From the IMG/VR virus record IMGVR_UViG_3300037247_001602, positions 30,489-94,488 of that record: DNA of 64,000 nucleotides, one strand, 5' to 3'. The notes below the pieces were generated by a model. It saw only the letters and a program-made list of their open reading frames with translations, ran no database searches and was not told the origin of the DNA. Numbering within the stretch: position 1 is the first letter of the stretch; each line of letters begins with the position of its first letter. Shown here piece by piece: positions 57,386 through 63,564 of this stretch. The DNA is from a virus. A program made the translations under genes and the position numbers.

Positions 57386-57544
57386 TCACTCTCCATACAA
57401 GAACCACAGAATCCCGGCGCCGAGCGAATTAGCGGATCTCCAGCATATACTGATCATTGCGAGCCAAGACTTCAAACCGTTTTCAGCGTGTGGATGTTTC
57501 CTCGCATAATGATCCACTAGCCTACGATCGAGCGTCTTTTGCAT
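57386..57544 (-). CDS. 52-residue microprotein, paralogue family
   Basis: CGGAG precedes the ATG at 57544. The second half, N-S-L-G-A-G-I-L-W-F-L-Y-G-E, matches the two other microproteins downstream, and K-S-W-L-x-M also recurs in the one at 57130. It overlaps the previous gene by 23 bases. Confidence 0.5.
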   Translation of the reverse strand: MQKTLDRRLVDHYARKHPHAENGLKSWLAMISICWRSANSLGAGILWFLYGE

Positions 57545-57752
57545 GATTGTCTCCGCTGAGGATTCTTCTCCTCCGGAATATGTGCATTTTGCCGCATACG
57601 CATCTTACCATGTTTATCCTTAGGGACATTGGCGCGAGAAAACCCCCACACCTAGTACAGGAACCCCCTCGTGAGGCGTTGGAAATAATGCCCGCAGGAC
57701 AGAAGTCACCAATTATGTAGATGAATCTGTGTAGCATGATTCCGAGAGTCAT
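57522..57752 (-). CDS. Small zinc-binding protein
   Basis: A 76-residue protein with AGGGGA upstream. C-T-R-C-G-G and C-V-C-G-K form a zinc knuckle pair; the end is Arg-rich. Function unknown. Confidence 0.55.
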   Translation of the reverse strand: MTLGIMLHRFIYIIGDFCPAGIISNASRGGSCTRCGGFLAPMSLRINMVRCVCGKMHIFRRRRILSGDNHAKDARS

Positions 57753-57768
57753 GGGAATCCCCTAAAAA

Positions 57769-57854
57769 TGGCGGAGCTGGAGGGACTCGAACCCCCGAGG
57801 CATTGCTGCCCACCTATTTTCAAAATAGGCCCCTCGTCCAGCCGGACCAGCTCC
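57769..57854 (-). tRNA. tRNA-Ser (anticodon TGA)
   Basis: Class II tRNA on the minus strand: acceptor GGAGCTG/CAGCTCC, anticodon arm CCTAT/ATAGG with loop TTTGAAA, long variable arm, T-loop GTTCGAGTC and encoded CCA. It reads UCA and wobble partners. Confidence 0.92.
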
Positions 57855-58124
57855 TCATAGCCCCCCTGGAATCGTAAATCCATCTACCTTGCGGACTTCT
57901 ATTATATCCGAATAAACAAATTCCGCTCGGCACTGATAGCATCTGTCATGGGCGTTCAGTACGGAGCCTGTCTTTCTCACCATCAGCAAAGGCCCTATGC
58001 GGCAAACTGGACATATTGATGCAAGCCTACCTCCACTGTATCTTTGTAGTTCGCCATGTTTGACAATGACGACTTCAGCGTCTAGCCCCATCTGGAAGTA
58101 GTGAATCGATCTTCCTACGCTCAT
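57855..58124 (-). CDS. Small zinc-ribbon protein
   Basis: The ATG at 58124 overlaps the previous stop (ATGA); an ATG at 58136 is an alternative. About 89 residues with C-P-V-C and C-Y-Q-C separated by about 25 residues. Its stop touches the serine tRNA. Function unknown. Confidence 0.6.
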   Translation of the reverse strand: MSVGRSIHYFQMGLDAEVVIVKHGELQRYSGGRLASICPVCRIGPLLMVRKTGSVLNAHDRCYQCRAEFVYSDIIEVRKVDGFTIPGGL

Positions 58125-58405
58125 CGTATATGGCATCCTTCCATGGTTTCAACGGCGCCGATATTCATATCGAAGAATGTGCAGATCACGAATCGATTTC
58201 TCCTCATTTGATCTGCGGGGAAAGCGCATCTTACAAAATTGCACTGTAAGAATTCACAATTGGTCACTTTGCTTAGGTCTACATCTGTGAAATGGCATGT
58301 GTCAATTCCCATCAGGTTCAATACAATTTTACCGCCAGTGAATGATCCATTGCTAAAAAGGCCACACTCATAGAAGTCTACGAGTTTTGCTCCTAGTGTA
58401 TTCAT
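58121..58405 (-). CDS. Pentapeptide-repeat-like protein
   Basis: GGAGAAG lies before the ATG at 58405, which overlaps the previous stop. The 94-residue protein has repeats of the type C-x-F-x-x near residues 40-80 (C-H-F-T-D, C-E-F-L-Q, C-N-F-V-R, C-A-F), as in right-handed beta-helix pentapeptide proteins. Some of these mimic DNA and inhibit gyrase; this one is short and its function is unknown. Confidence 0.55.
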   Translation of the reverse strand: MNTLGAKLVDFYECGLFSNGSFTGGKIVLNLMGIDTCHFTDVDLSKVTNCEFLQCNFVRCAFPADQMRRNRFVICTFFDMNIGAVETMEGCHIR

Positions 58406-58767
58406 CTCTTCTCCGGTGGCGCCACTTCGCCCACTCCTGATTCCAGCACGGTTCCGCAGTGGGAGCAAAGGAAGAAGAAGGGGGAGGTTTTCGATGGGAG
58501 ATGCATTCCCCTGGGTGCTAGCATATGGACATTCTTTTCACAATGTGGGCAATAGCTCTTTTCTGCCTTTTGGAGAGCATAGTCGCTAAGATCGATGAGA
58601 TGTGTTTCTTGAAGAACCTCTTTGCAGGTAGCGATCATGAGTTTCCTGTTCTTTTCTGGGACATTCTTCCAGGCGACAGCCGACTCATCACGAGTCTTAT
58701 ACCCATATCTAGACGCTAAGCGCTCGTATATCCCGTGAAACTTCTTTGCTAGTTCTCCTGGCGTCAT
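58402..58767 (-). CDS. Zinc-ribbon protein
   Basis: The ATG at 58767 follows GGGAGGA. 121 residues: a helical N-terminal domain (about 1-65) and a C-terminal ribbon with C-P-H-C and C-S-H-C. Overlaps the next gene (ATGA). Function unknown. Confidence 0.6.
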   Translation of the reverse strand: MTPGELAKKFHGIYERLASRYGYKTRDESAVAWKNVPEKNRKLMIATCKEVLQETHLIDLSDYALQKAEKSYCPHCEKNVHMLAPRGMHLPSKTSPFFFLCSHCGTVLESGVGEVAPPEKR

Positions 58768-58786
58768 TATTTTCTCCTCCCAGAGA

Positions 58787-58875
58787 TGGCGGAAGCGGGG
58801 AGAGTCGAACTCCCAAGGCCTATTAAGCTCGTCCGGTTTCGAACCGGGTGCCGTCGCCAATCGGCTTGCGCTTCC
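58787..58875 (-). tRNA. tRNA-Ser (anticodon CGA)
   Basis: Class II tRNA on the minus strand: acceptor GGAAGCG/CGCTTCC, anticodon loop TTCGAAA, long variable arm, T-arm GGGAGTTCGACTCTCC and encoded CCA. The outer pair of the anticodon stem is a C-A mismatch. It reads UCG and completes the set of four serine isoacceptors. Confidence 0.9.
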
Positions 58876-58880
58876 ATCCC

Positions 58881-59045
58881 TCAAAGATCAGGCTCAGGCG
58901 GATATGGGAATTTCATCCATTTGCTTTGGTAGTAGTCTCTGATCTTTCGCCCATTCTTGGTTCGACGGGCGCGAGGCCTGCCGTGAATGAGCAGGAACAT
59001 CTCGCCCAGGAAGAAATACCAGAAACGAAGGAGGAAGACGATCAT
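58881..59045 (-). CDS. 54-residue membrane-associated protein
   Basis: AGGAG lies 7 bases before the ATG at 59045. The first ~20 residues are hydrophobic and aromatic (I-V-F-L-L-R-F-W-Y-F-F-L); the rest is Arg/Lys-rich. It lies between the HNH gene and a serine tRNA. A small membrane-anchored peptide of unknown role. Confidence 0.5.
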   Translation of the reverse strand: MIVFLLRFWYFFLGEMFLLIHGRPRARRTKNGRKIRDYYQSKWMKFPYPPEPDL

Positions 59046-59046
59046 G

Positions 59047-59610
59047 CTAATCTCCTACAAAGTTCCGCCACACTTTCCTGCCACCGATCTTAGCCCTGAG
59101 TAGTTTCATCGGTTCAGGTCTAGATGGTGTGCTCCGCAACTTCATGCCTACTTCATCTGGGGTTGCATTGGCCTTGTTCGCGTTACATGGCTCACAGGAC
59201 GTAACACAGTTGTCCCAGGCAGTCTTTCCCCCACGTGACTTTGGTAGGACGTGATCGATCGTCACACGCTCCCTACCAGGCTGGGAGCCGCAGTATTGGC
59301 ACGTGTACTTGTCGCGCTTGAAGATACTGAATTTGGAGTAGTTCATGTGCCTGAGAGGAACTTCACCATACTCAGAGAGTACGACGATCTCTGGCACCTG
59401 GACCGGGTAACTCGGCGTTTTCACGAAAAACTGTCCTTCCTGGACGCCCCGCTCAACCCACTTCCCAAATCTAAATACCTCATAGGTTACAACATCGACA
59501 GCGAACGCCTTGCTCTGGTACATTTTGGTAAGAGCATCAGCGGCGTTGGAGACAGCGACCGGATACCAATTTTTATTCAAAACGAGGACGGATCGTTCTA
59601 AAGCGTTCAT
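59047..59610 (-). CDS. HNH endonuclease
   Basis: The ATG at 59610 follows AAGGAG. A 187-residue protein whose C-terminal half is an HNH domain: C-Q-Y-C-G, then T-I-D-H-V-L-P-K-S-R-G-G, a W-D-N-C and C-E-P-C-N-A-N-K, which binds zinc and metal at the active site. The N-terminal half (L-N-K-N-W-Y-P-V) resembles the larger bacterial HNH family acting as restriction or homing-type nucleases. It could be mobile or help packaging; no intron is seen. Confidence 0.85.
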   Translation of the reverse strand: MNALERSVLVLNKNWYPVAVSNAADALTKMYQSKAFAVDVVTYEVFRFGKWVERGVQEGQFFVKTPSYPVQVPEIVVLSEYGEVPLRHMNYSKFSIFKRDKYTCQYCGSQPGRERVTIDHVLPKSRGGKTAWDNCVTSCEPCNANKANATPDEVGMKLRSTPSRPEPMKLLRAKIGGRKVWRNFVGD

Positions 59611-59624
59611 CGGATCTCCTTTTC

Positions 59625-59861
59625 TCAGGCAGGCTTTTTGCTGTAGTGATTGTAGCCAGCTTCTACGAGGTCCTTGCGAGCTAACTCTAAGATCCACGCA
59701 AGAAAGCCTTCCAGGAACTCATCCTCTTCGGCGTGATCTAGCACGGCTCCTAGCTTCCGCAGATCATCAACCCCGCATCTTTCGCTGGTGCCGCCCTTGA
59801 GTATGCCACGATAGCGACACAAGGCTATCATCATAGGGCCGTTGAGTGTTTCTAGGGGCAT
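59625..59861 (-). CDS. Small unknown protein
   Basis: A 78-residue helical protein with AAGGAG upstream. No motif recognised. Confidence 0.55.
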   Translation of the reverse strand: MPLETLNGPMMIALCRYRGILKGGTSERCGVDDLRKLGAVLDHAEEDEFLEGFLAWILELARKDLVEAGYNHYSKKPA

Positions 59862-59895
59862 TGTCTTTCTCCTTTACAACTGGGCGTTTCTAGGG

Positions 59896-60156
59896 TTATC
59901 GGATCTCTCCTCCACAACCGCCATCAGCGATATGTTTTCGATACCACTTGGCCCAGGACTTGTAGTTTACCCAATCAGTGTAATCGTGTCCACACTTTGG
60001 GCAGAGTGTTTCTCCTGCTCCTCCGCTCGTCCGCGAGATTTTGAAGTCAGGTGGTCTTGGATCTTTTCTATACCCCTGCCATTCGAAGTTGCATTTTCTG
60101 CAGCGATACCTACAATCAGGAAATTCCTTCCGTTTCTTCTTCTTTTTTCTAGCCAC
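59896..60156 (-). CDS. Small zinc-ribbon protein with Lys-rich start
   Basis: The start is a GTG at 60156 with AGGGAG about 10 bases upstream. 86 residues: a Lys/Arg cluster, then C-R-K-C and C-P-K-C-G. Probably binds nucleic acid; function unknown. Confidence 0.55.
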   Translation of the reverse strand: MARKKKKKRKEFPDCRYRCRKCNFEWQGYRKDPRPPDFKISRTSGGAGETLCPKCGHDYTDWVNYKSWAKWYRKHIADGGCGGEIR

Positions 60157-60179
60157 TCATGTGGTTCTCCCTAAGGTAA

Positions 60180-60262
60180 TGCGAGTGGAGGGATTCGAAC
60201 CCTCATGCCCGAAGGCAACGGATTTTAAGTCCGTCGTGTATGCCAGATTCCACCACACCCGC
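60180..60262 (-). tRNA. tRNA-Leu (anticodon TAA)
   Basis: Class II tRNA on the minus strand: acceptor GCGGGTG/CACTCGC with one wobble, anticodon loop CTTAAAA, variable arm closed by TTCG, T-loop GTTCGAATC. No CCA is encoded. It reads UUA. Confidence 0.9.
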
Positions 60263-60424
60263 TTATGTTTTCACATCATCAACATGTTGCTCGACGATAT
60301 AAATGGCTTCGTGTTGTTTTGCGACTTCCCTCTCAAAGGCTTCGTTCTGATCGAGAAGATCTGCTTCGAGTGCATTTTCGCGAGCCAGATCGAGAACGAC
60401 TACCAAAGCTTCTGCCAATGTCAT
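60263..60424 (-). CDS. 53-residue acidic protein
   Basis: AGGGAG lies six bases before the ATG at 60424. The product is a single acidic helix (A-L-V-V-V-L-D-L-A-R-E). It fills the gap between two tRNAs. Function unknown. Confidence 0.5.
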   Translation of the reverse strand: MTLAEALVVVLDLARENALEADLLDQNEAFEREVAKQHEAIYIVEQHVDDVKT

Positions 60425-60446
60425 TGTGATCTCCCTGAATTAGAGA

Positions 60447-60530
60447 TGGTAGGACGGGACGGAGTTGAACCGCCACAGCCGAAGCGTCGCGTTTACAGCG
60501 CGGTGGGCTCTCCACATGCCCAGCCGTCCC
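60447..60530 (-). tRNA. tRNA-Tyr (anticodon GTA)
   Basis: Class II tRNA on the minus strand: acceptor GGGACGG/CCGTCCT, anticodon loop CTGTAAA, variable arm with TTCG loop as in bacterial tyrosine tRNAs, encoded CCA. It reads UAC/UAU. Confidence 0.9.
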
Positions 60531-60534
60531 ATAA

Positions 60535-60625
60535 CCGGGATCGTAGCATCGCAAGCCACCCATTATTGGTGGTCCGCATTTTCCGCCTATTTATGACGGC
60601 TGCGTTTTTAATGCGGCTCCCCCGG
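60535..60625 (-). ncRNA. Tandem structured RNA-like element, unit 1
   Basis: Closed by CCGGG (60535-60539) and CCCGG (60621-60625). It contains the conserved pair ATCGTAGCATCGC (60540) and GCGGCTCC (60613) also present in units 2 and 3. Inside are a 5-bp hairpin CCACC/GGTGG with a 7-base loop and a 7-bp CCGCATT/AATGCGG helix. Drawn here on the minus strand because the surrounding tRNAs are on it. Confidence 0.5.
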
Positions 60626-60631
60626 AAATAT

Positions 60632-60725
60632 AAAACAGGATCATAGCATCGCCGAGGCCATAGGTTCAGCCCCTCAGCTCCTCCCGGTTAGAGCCGGGTA
60701 CTACGGGCGGCTCCCCTGATGTTTT
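60632..60725 (-). ncRNA. Tandem structured RNA-like element, unit 2
   Basis: Terminal pairing CAGG (60636) with CCTG (60715), extended by AAAA/TTTT past a 3-base bulge. It carries ATCATAGCATCGC (60640) and GCGGCTCC (60707). Inside, CCCGG/CCGGG and GAGG/CCTC hairpins. Exactly 17 bases separate the conserved core from those of units 1 and 3. Confidence 0.5.
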
Positions 60726-60726
60726 C

Positions 60727-60827
60727 AGCTCAGATCATAGCATCGCGGCATTGGCAGTTTCAGGCCACCAATGTTTGTCCTGGTCGCGTCGGGGTATAAG
60801 CCCGATGACCTGGCGGCTCCCTGAGCT
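60727..60827 (-). ncRNA. Tandem structured RNA-like element, unit 3
   Basis: Closed by a perfect 7-bp stem AGCTCAG (60727) with CTGAGCT (60821). It has ATCATAGCATCGC (60734) and GCGGCTCC (60813). Inside, a CATTGG/CCAATG hairpin and a GGTC...CGGG/CCCG...GACC stem. The sequence differs from units 1 and 2 except in the conserved core, but the pairing is kept. Confidence 0.5.
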
Positions 60828-60839
60828 TTGTTTCCTTAG

Positions 60840-60923
60840 TACGGGTGACTGGATTCGAACCAGCATGAGCTAAGCTCACAGCGCCCTTAACGCTGCGCGT
60901 CTACCAAGTTCCGCCACACCCGC
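60840..60923 (-). tRNA. tRNA-Leu (anticodon AAG)
   Basis: Class II tRNA on the minus strand: acceptor GCGGGTG/CACCCGT, anticodon arm CAGCG/CGCTG with loop TTAAGGG, variable arm, T-loop GTTCGAATC. No CCA encoded. It reads CUU. Confidence 0.85.
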
Positions 60924-60930
60924 ATTATAC

Positions 60931-61197
60931 TTACTGGTCCTCGCCGTCGCCCTCTTCTGATTCAGTCATAGCGTCAGCCCAAGGGCCTTCGGCTGGAATC
61001 AGCATAATCATGGGGACCATTTCTTCCTGTGCTTGCCCGTCAGGATCAATTCCAGATGGTTCTTTAGTTTCCATCTCCTCGATGACAATCTCTTCGGAGT
61101 AAAGAAACTCGTCATCCGAATCTTTCCCGCAGGGGACACCTATCTCAATATGGTCCGGATACTTCTCAAGTGCTTCAATGAGATCTCGTTTTGTCAT
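60931..61197 (-). CDS. Small acidic protein
   Basis: An 88-residue, very acidic protein with GGAG before the ATG and GGTATAAT 30 bases upstream. M-T-K-R-D-L-I-E-A-L followed by a Y-P-D-H-I-E-I pattern occurs in many short phage proteins of unknown role. The acidic tail (E-E-G-D-G-E-D) might mimic DNA. Confidence 0.6.
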   Translation of the reverse strand: MTKRDLIEALEKYPDHIEIGVPCGKDSDDEFLYSEEIVIEEMETKEPSGIDPDGQAQEEMVPMIMLIPAEGPWADAMTESEEGDGEDQ

Positions 61198-61226
61198 GGT
61201 CAGACTCCGGTATGATTCCTATTTGA

Positions 61227-61234
61227 ATTATACC
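61227..61234 (-). promoter_or_regulatory. GGTATAAT promoter-like element (leftward)
   Basis: Minus strand GGTATAAT, between tRNA-Ile and the gene starting at 61197. It is a variant of the GGTATAAG element. Confidence 0.6.
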
Positions 61235-61241
61235 AGAAAGC

Positions 61242-61317
61242 TGGTTGGGCGCTCGGGAGTTGAACCCGACACGCAGACTTTATAAGAATCCGCAGATCAA
61301 CCGGATCGTCGCGCCCA
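61242..61317 (-). tRNA. tRNA-Ile-like (anticodon TAT), atypical D-arm
   Basis: 76 bases on the minus strand: acceptor TGGGCGC/GCGCCCA, anticodon loop CTTATAA, T-arm TCGGG/CCCGA with loop TTCAACT, encoded CCA. The D-arm pairs only in a shifted form (GATC/GATC), so it is atypical. If functional it reads AUA. Confidence 0.7.
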
Positions 61318-61328
61318 TTCCTTTCCTT

Positions 61329-61715
61329 CTATGCCAGTGCCCATTCAGTCCACAGGTGGCTGTAAGCATCTAAAGAGTAATCGAGCAGCATACTTCCTGC
61401 AAGATAACTCCAGAAATTGTTGCACTCAATATATGTCGCCATATACTTCGATGGAGAAGTTACCGTATTAGACATAATAGAGTCTGTGCGCGTGAGTTGG
61501 TTTTCGAAGATATGATAGCCGCAGTTGTGGCAATAGAGATGCCTGCCTCTGCCTGGGAATAAGACGCCCCAGGTTCCGATCAAAGAGCCCTGTTGCACGC
61601 GTATTTTGGTCTTGGTGATATATTGTGGATCGAAGCAATTTGTACAAAACACAATGGATCTAGCCGGAATCTGACTCCTTTCGTTAGGTAGTCCCAGCCT
61701 GACTGTGGTGATCAT
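61329..61715 (-). CDS. Zinc-binding protein
   Basis: The ATG at 61715 overlaps the previous stop (ATGA). 128 residues with C-T-N-C and C-H-N-C-G separated by about 37 residues. The rest is aromatic-rich. Function unknown. Confidence 0.6.
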   Translation of the reverse strand: MITTVRLGLPNERSQIPARSIVFCTNCFDPQYITKTKIRVQQGSLIGTWGVLFPGRGRHLYCHNCGYHIFENQLTRTDSIMSNTVTSPSKYMATYIECNNFWSYLAGSMLLDYSLDAYSHLWTEWALA

Positions 61716-62122
61716 AGGTATTTGGTGTTGGAGAATACCCAGTCGCGCTTCCAGTCCCATTCATCCTGGACATAGCAACAGAACTGATCTCTGTTCAGGG
61801 AAATTGTCTCGTCCTCGCACATTTCTAGCATCCCGATGACTGTGGTATATGCATCAAGATGGCTGGATGGCTCGTCGAAAACAGCAGCCAGCAGAGGATG
61901 CCTTTTCCCGCCTCTAGCCCCACGTCCATGATTAGGGCTGATTTCTTTGAGCGTCCCCTCGCTAGCTTCAGCAACAACTTTCTTGGCCTCTTCGGCGACA
62001 TCCCTGCGCCAGTTCCTCATGGCCTTCTGGTAATCGGATCGATGTTGCTCTTTATTTGCCATGAGTACTGAAAGAAGTTTGTCCTTCTTGATCATCACCG
62101 ACATTGGACTTGGGCTTGGCAT
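61712..62122 (-). CDS. Unknown protein
   Basis: GGGAGG lies before two adjacent ATGs; 62122 has the better spacing. About 136 residues, helical, with a C-C-Y sequence near the end. It overlaps the upstream gene by 71 bases in another frame. Function unknown. Confidence 0.55.
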   Translation of the reverse strand: MPSPSPMSVMIKKDKLLSVLMANKEQHRSDYQKAMRNWRRDVAEEAKKVVAEASEGTLKEISPNHGRGARGGKRHPLLAAVFDEPSSHLDAYTTVIGMLEMCEDETISLNRDQFCCYVQDEWDWKRDWVFSNTKYL

Positions 62123-62330
62123 CATTTTCCTCCCTATTGGGCGACCATGGTTGCAGGTGAATCGTAACAGGTGTCCAGCTAGTAGCAGCTATGACCATTT
62201 TGACAGCTTGTTCGCAGTTATATTTCTGCGTGTATCCTCTCGGTGAGATCGCGATGATTTGTCCGTTCTTCCCTTTGAGAATCCAATTCCACCGTGATTC
62301 CAAAGTCTCTTGATAGACAACGAACTTCAT
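62052..62330 (-). CDS. DUF1508 (YegP-like) protein
   Basis: The ATG at 62330 follows GGGGA. In the 92-residue protein, W-N-W-I-L-K-G-K-N-G-Q-I-I-A and G-Y-T-Q-K-Y-N-C-E-Q-A-V match the DUF1508/YegP unit, a small fold of unknown function common in bacteria and phages. A charged 35-residue tail follows. Confidence 0.7.
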   Translation of the reverse strand: MKFVVYQETLESRWNWILKGKNGQIIAISPRGYTQKYNCEQAVKMVIAATSWTPVTIHLQPWSPNREENDAKPKSNVGDDQEGQTSFSTHGK

Positions 62331-62349
62331 GATGTTCCCCAAGGGCTGG

Positions 62350-63129
62350 TCATGTTTCATCTGATCCCATCCATCCCCAGGATATTTCTGCGAGAGCCAT
62401 ATCCGTGCAGTACCACTCGCCTCGAACATCCCAGAGCCAATCGATACTCCACTTTCCGTCGAAGTGCTGAGCGACCTGATAAGTCAGATCCGTGAGAATA
62501 CCAACCTCCTCGCCGCTTTCCTCATTGAGTTGTGCGAGTTGCTCCCGCCAATCATCTGGAATGTCTGTCTTTTTCGGAGGCGGCAGTTCGCCTTCGACTC
62601 CGAATATATCTAGATCTTGCGGCTCTGCCCATTCGGCGATCGCCCCTTCCGGCCAGTAGGGAATGTGTCCAACGACCTTGCGATCCTGGATAAAGTAGCG
62701 TCGCTCTTTGCTGACGGGGAATTTCCCCACGAATGCGGTAAAGGCGATCTCTGGCTGGAGCATTTCCCGGATGACCCATACATCATGGGGCAAGCCCATC
62801 ATATGTACGAGATGGCTCCATTCAATGAGTTTCCCCATATGGGAAAGCAGGTCATCGGCCTTCTTGACGAAGCACGTATCCTTCCACTCATGCTTTCCAG
62901 CTCCCTGGCCCGTGCGGAGGAAGAGTGGGTAGCCAATCTGAGACTTGGCGGCATTCTTGATATTCTGGATGAAATCGTCGATTCCATCAGGCCTGTGGCC
63001 GTCAAGGACTCTCACAAGATCGATGCTGGTTTGGAAGATGATCGTCTTCGGTGTCTTCACGCCCGACGCTTTAAGTTTTGGATACCAGTAAGATAGGCAA
63101 CACTTCTTACGGTCTTCCACTTCCTTCAC
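62350..63129 (-). CDS. ATP-grasp (R2K-type) domain protein
   Basis: A GTG at 63129 with AGGGAG upstream is preferred to an ATG at 63219 that would overlap the small gene there. 259 residues. L-F-L-R-T-G-Q-G-A-G-K-H-E-W, W-V-I-R-E-M-L, and a late W-S-I-D-W-L-W-D with D-M-A-L fit the phage ATP-grasp families with the R2K arrangement of Arg and Lys residues. Such enzymes ligate a carboxylate to an amine; the substrate is unknown and may be a peptide or virion or host protein tag. Confidence 0.65.
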   Translation of the reverse strand: MKEVEDRKKCCLSYWYPKLKASGVKTPKTIIFQTSIDLVRVLDGHRPDGIDDFIQNIKNAAKSQIGYPLFLRTGQGAGKHEWKDTCFVKKADDLLSHMGKLIEWSHLVHMMGLPHDVWVIREMLQPEIAFTAFVGKFPVSKERRYFIQDRKVVGHIPYWPEGAIAEWAEPQDLDIFGVEGELPPPKKTDIPDDWREQLAQLNEESGEEVGILTDLTYQVAQHFDGKWSIDWLWDVRGEWYCTDMALAEISWGWMGSDET

Positions 63130-63325
63130 GGGATTCTCCCTTGATCCTGTACTGAGTCCTGCGGTGACGCTTCCAGCAGCGATCATCGAAATCGCTGCGA
63201 AGAATATCATCCCAAGCACAAACTAAATGCTTGGGTTTACGACGCCCACGGACTGGCCAATTCTGGTTAGCCCTCTTCTCCTGAAGCGTCCGTGGGTGCT
63301 TCATCAGGCTTTCGATCCGTCCCAT
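63107..63325 (-). CDS. Small basic protein
   Basis: AGGAGGG precedes the ATG at 63325. A 72-residue Arg/Lys-rich protein with W-P-V-R-G-R-R-K-P-K-H. It overlaps the ATP-grasp gene by 23 bases. Function unknown. Confidence 0.6.
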   Translation of the reverse strand: MGRIESLMKHPRTLQEKRANQNWPVRGRRKPKHLVCAWDDILRSDFDDRCWKRHRRTQYRIKGESREGSGRP

Positions 63326-63488
63326 GTTGTCCCTCCTTAGGTTGATTACCTAGGGGGGATGCATTGTCTCCATCATCTGGCTTCTCCTTTGGAACGTAGT
63401 CGGAACAGTCCATTATGACGCCGCAGTTCATGCAGCGCACCTGGCAAGGAAGTTCGATCGTTTCGTGGCCGCAGAATTCGCAGATCAA
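63267..63488 (-). CDS. Zinc-ribbon protein, TTG start beside a tRNA
   Basis: To keep both zinc pairs (C-E-F-C and C-M-N-C) the start must be the TTG at 63488, whose G-rich ribosome site is formed by the 3' end of the arginine tRNA. 73 residues; the second half is acidic and unstructured. It overlaps the next gene by 59 bases. Confidence 0.5.
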   Translation of the reverse strand: MICEFCGHETIELPCQVRCMNCGVIMDCSDYVPKEKPDDGDNASPLGNQPKEGQHGTDRKPDEAPTDASGEEG

Positions 63489-63491
63489 AAG

Positions 63492-63564
63492 TACCCCCGG
63501 CAGGACTCGAACCTGCATGATCCGGGTAGAGGCCGGACAGTTTATCCGATTAGCTTACGGGGGC
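63492..63564 (-). tRNA. tRNA-Arg (anticodon TCT), C33
   Basis: 73 bases on the minus strand: acceptor GCCCCCG/CGGGGGT, anticodon stem TCCGG/CCGGA with loop CCTCTAC, T-arm GCAGG/CCTGC. No CCA encoded. Base 33, almost always T, is C, so function is uncertain. It would read AGA. Confidence 0.75.

Noticed and set aside
58696-58703. GGTATAAG on the minus strand
   Set aside because: It is inside the gene at 58402-58767 (encoding Y-G-Y-K-T) with no start codon suitably downstream.
60041-60646. 201-codon + strand open frame
   Set aside because: It runs through tRNA-Leu and tRNA-Tyr in antisense and contains the typical false peptide V-E-G-F-E-P-S from reverse-read tRNAs; no ribosome site.
60793-60800. 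GGTATAAG on the + strand
   Set aside because: It lies in the loop of a hairpin in unit 3 of the RNA element and no + strand gene follows.
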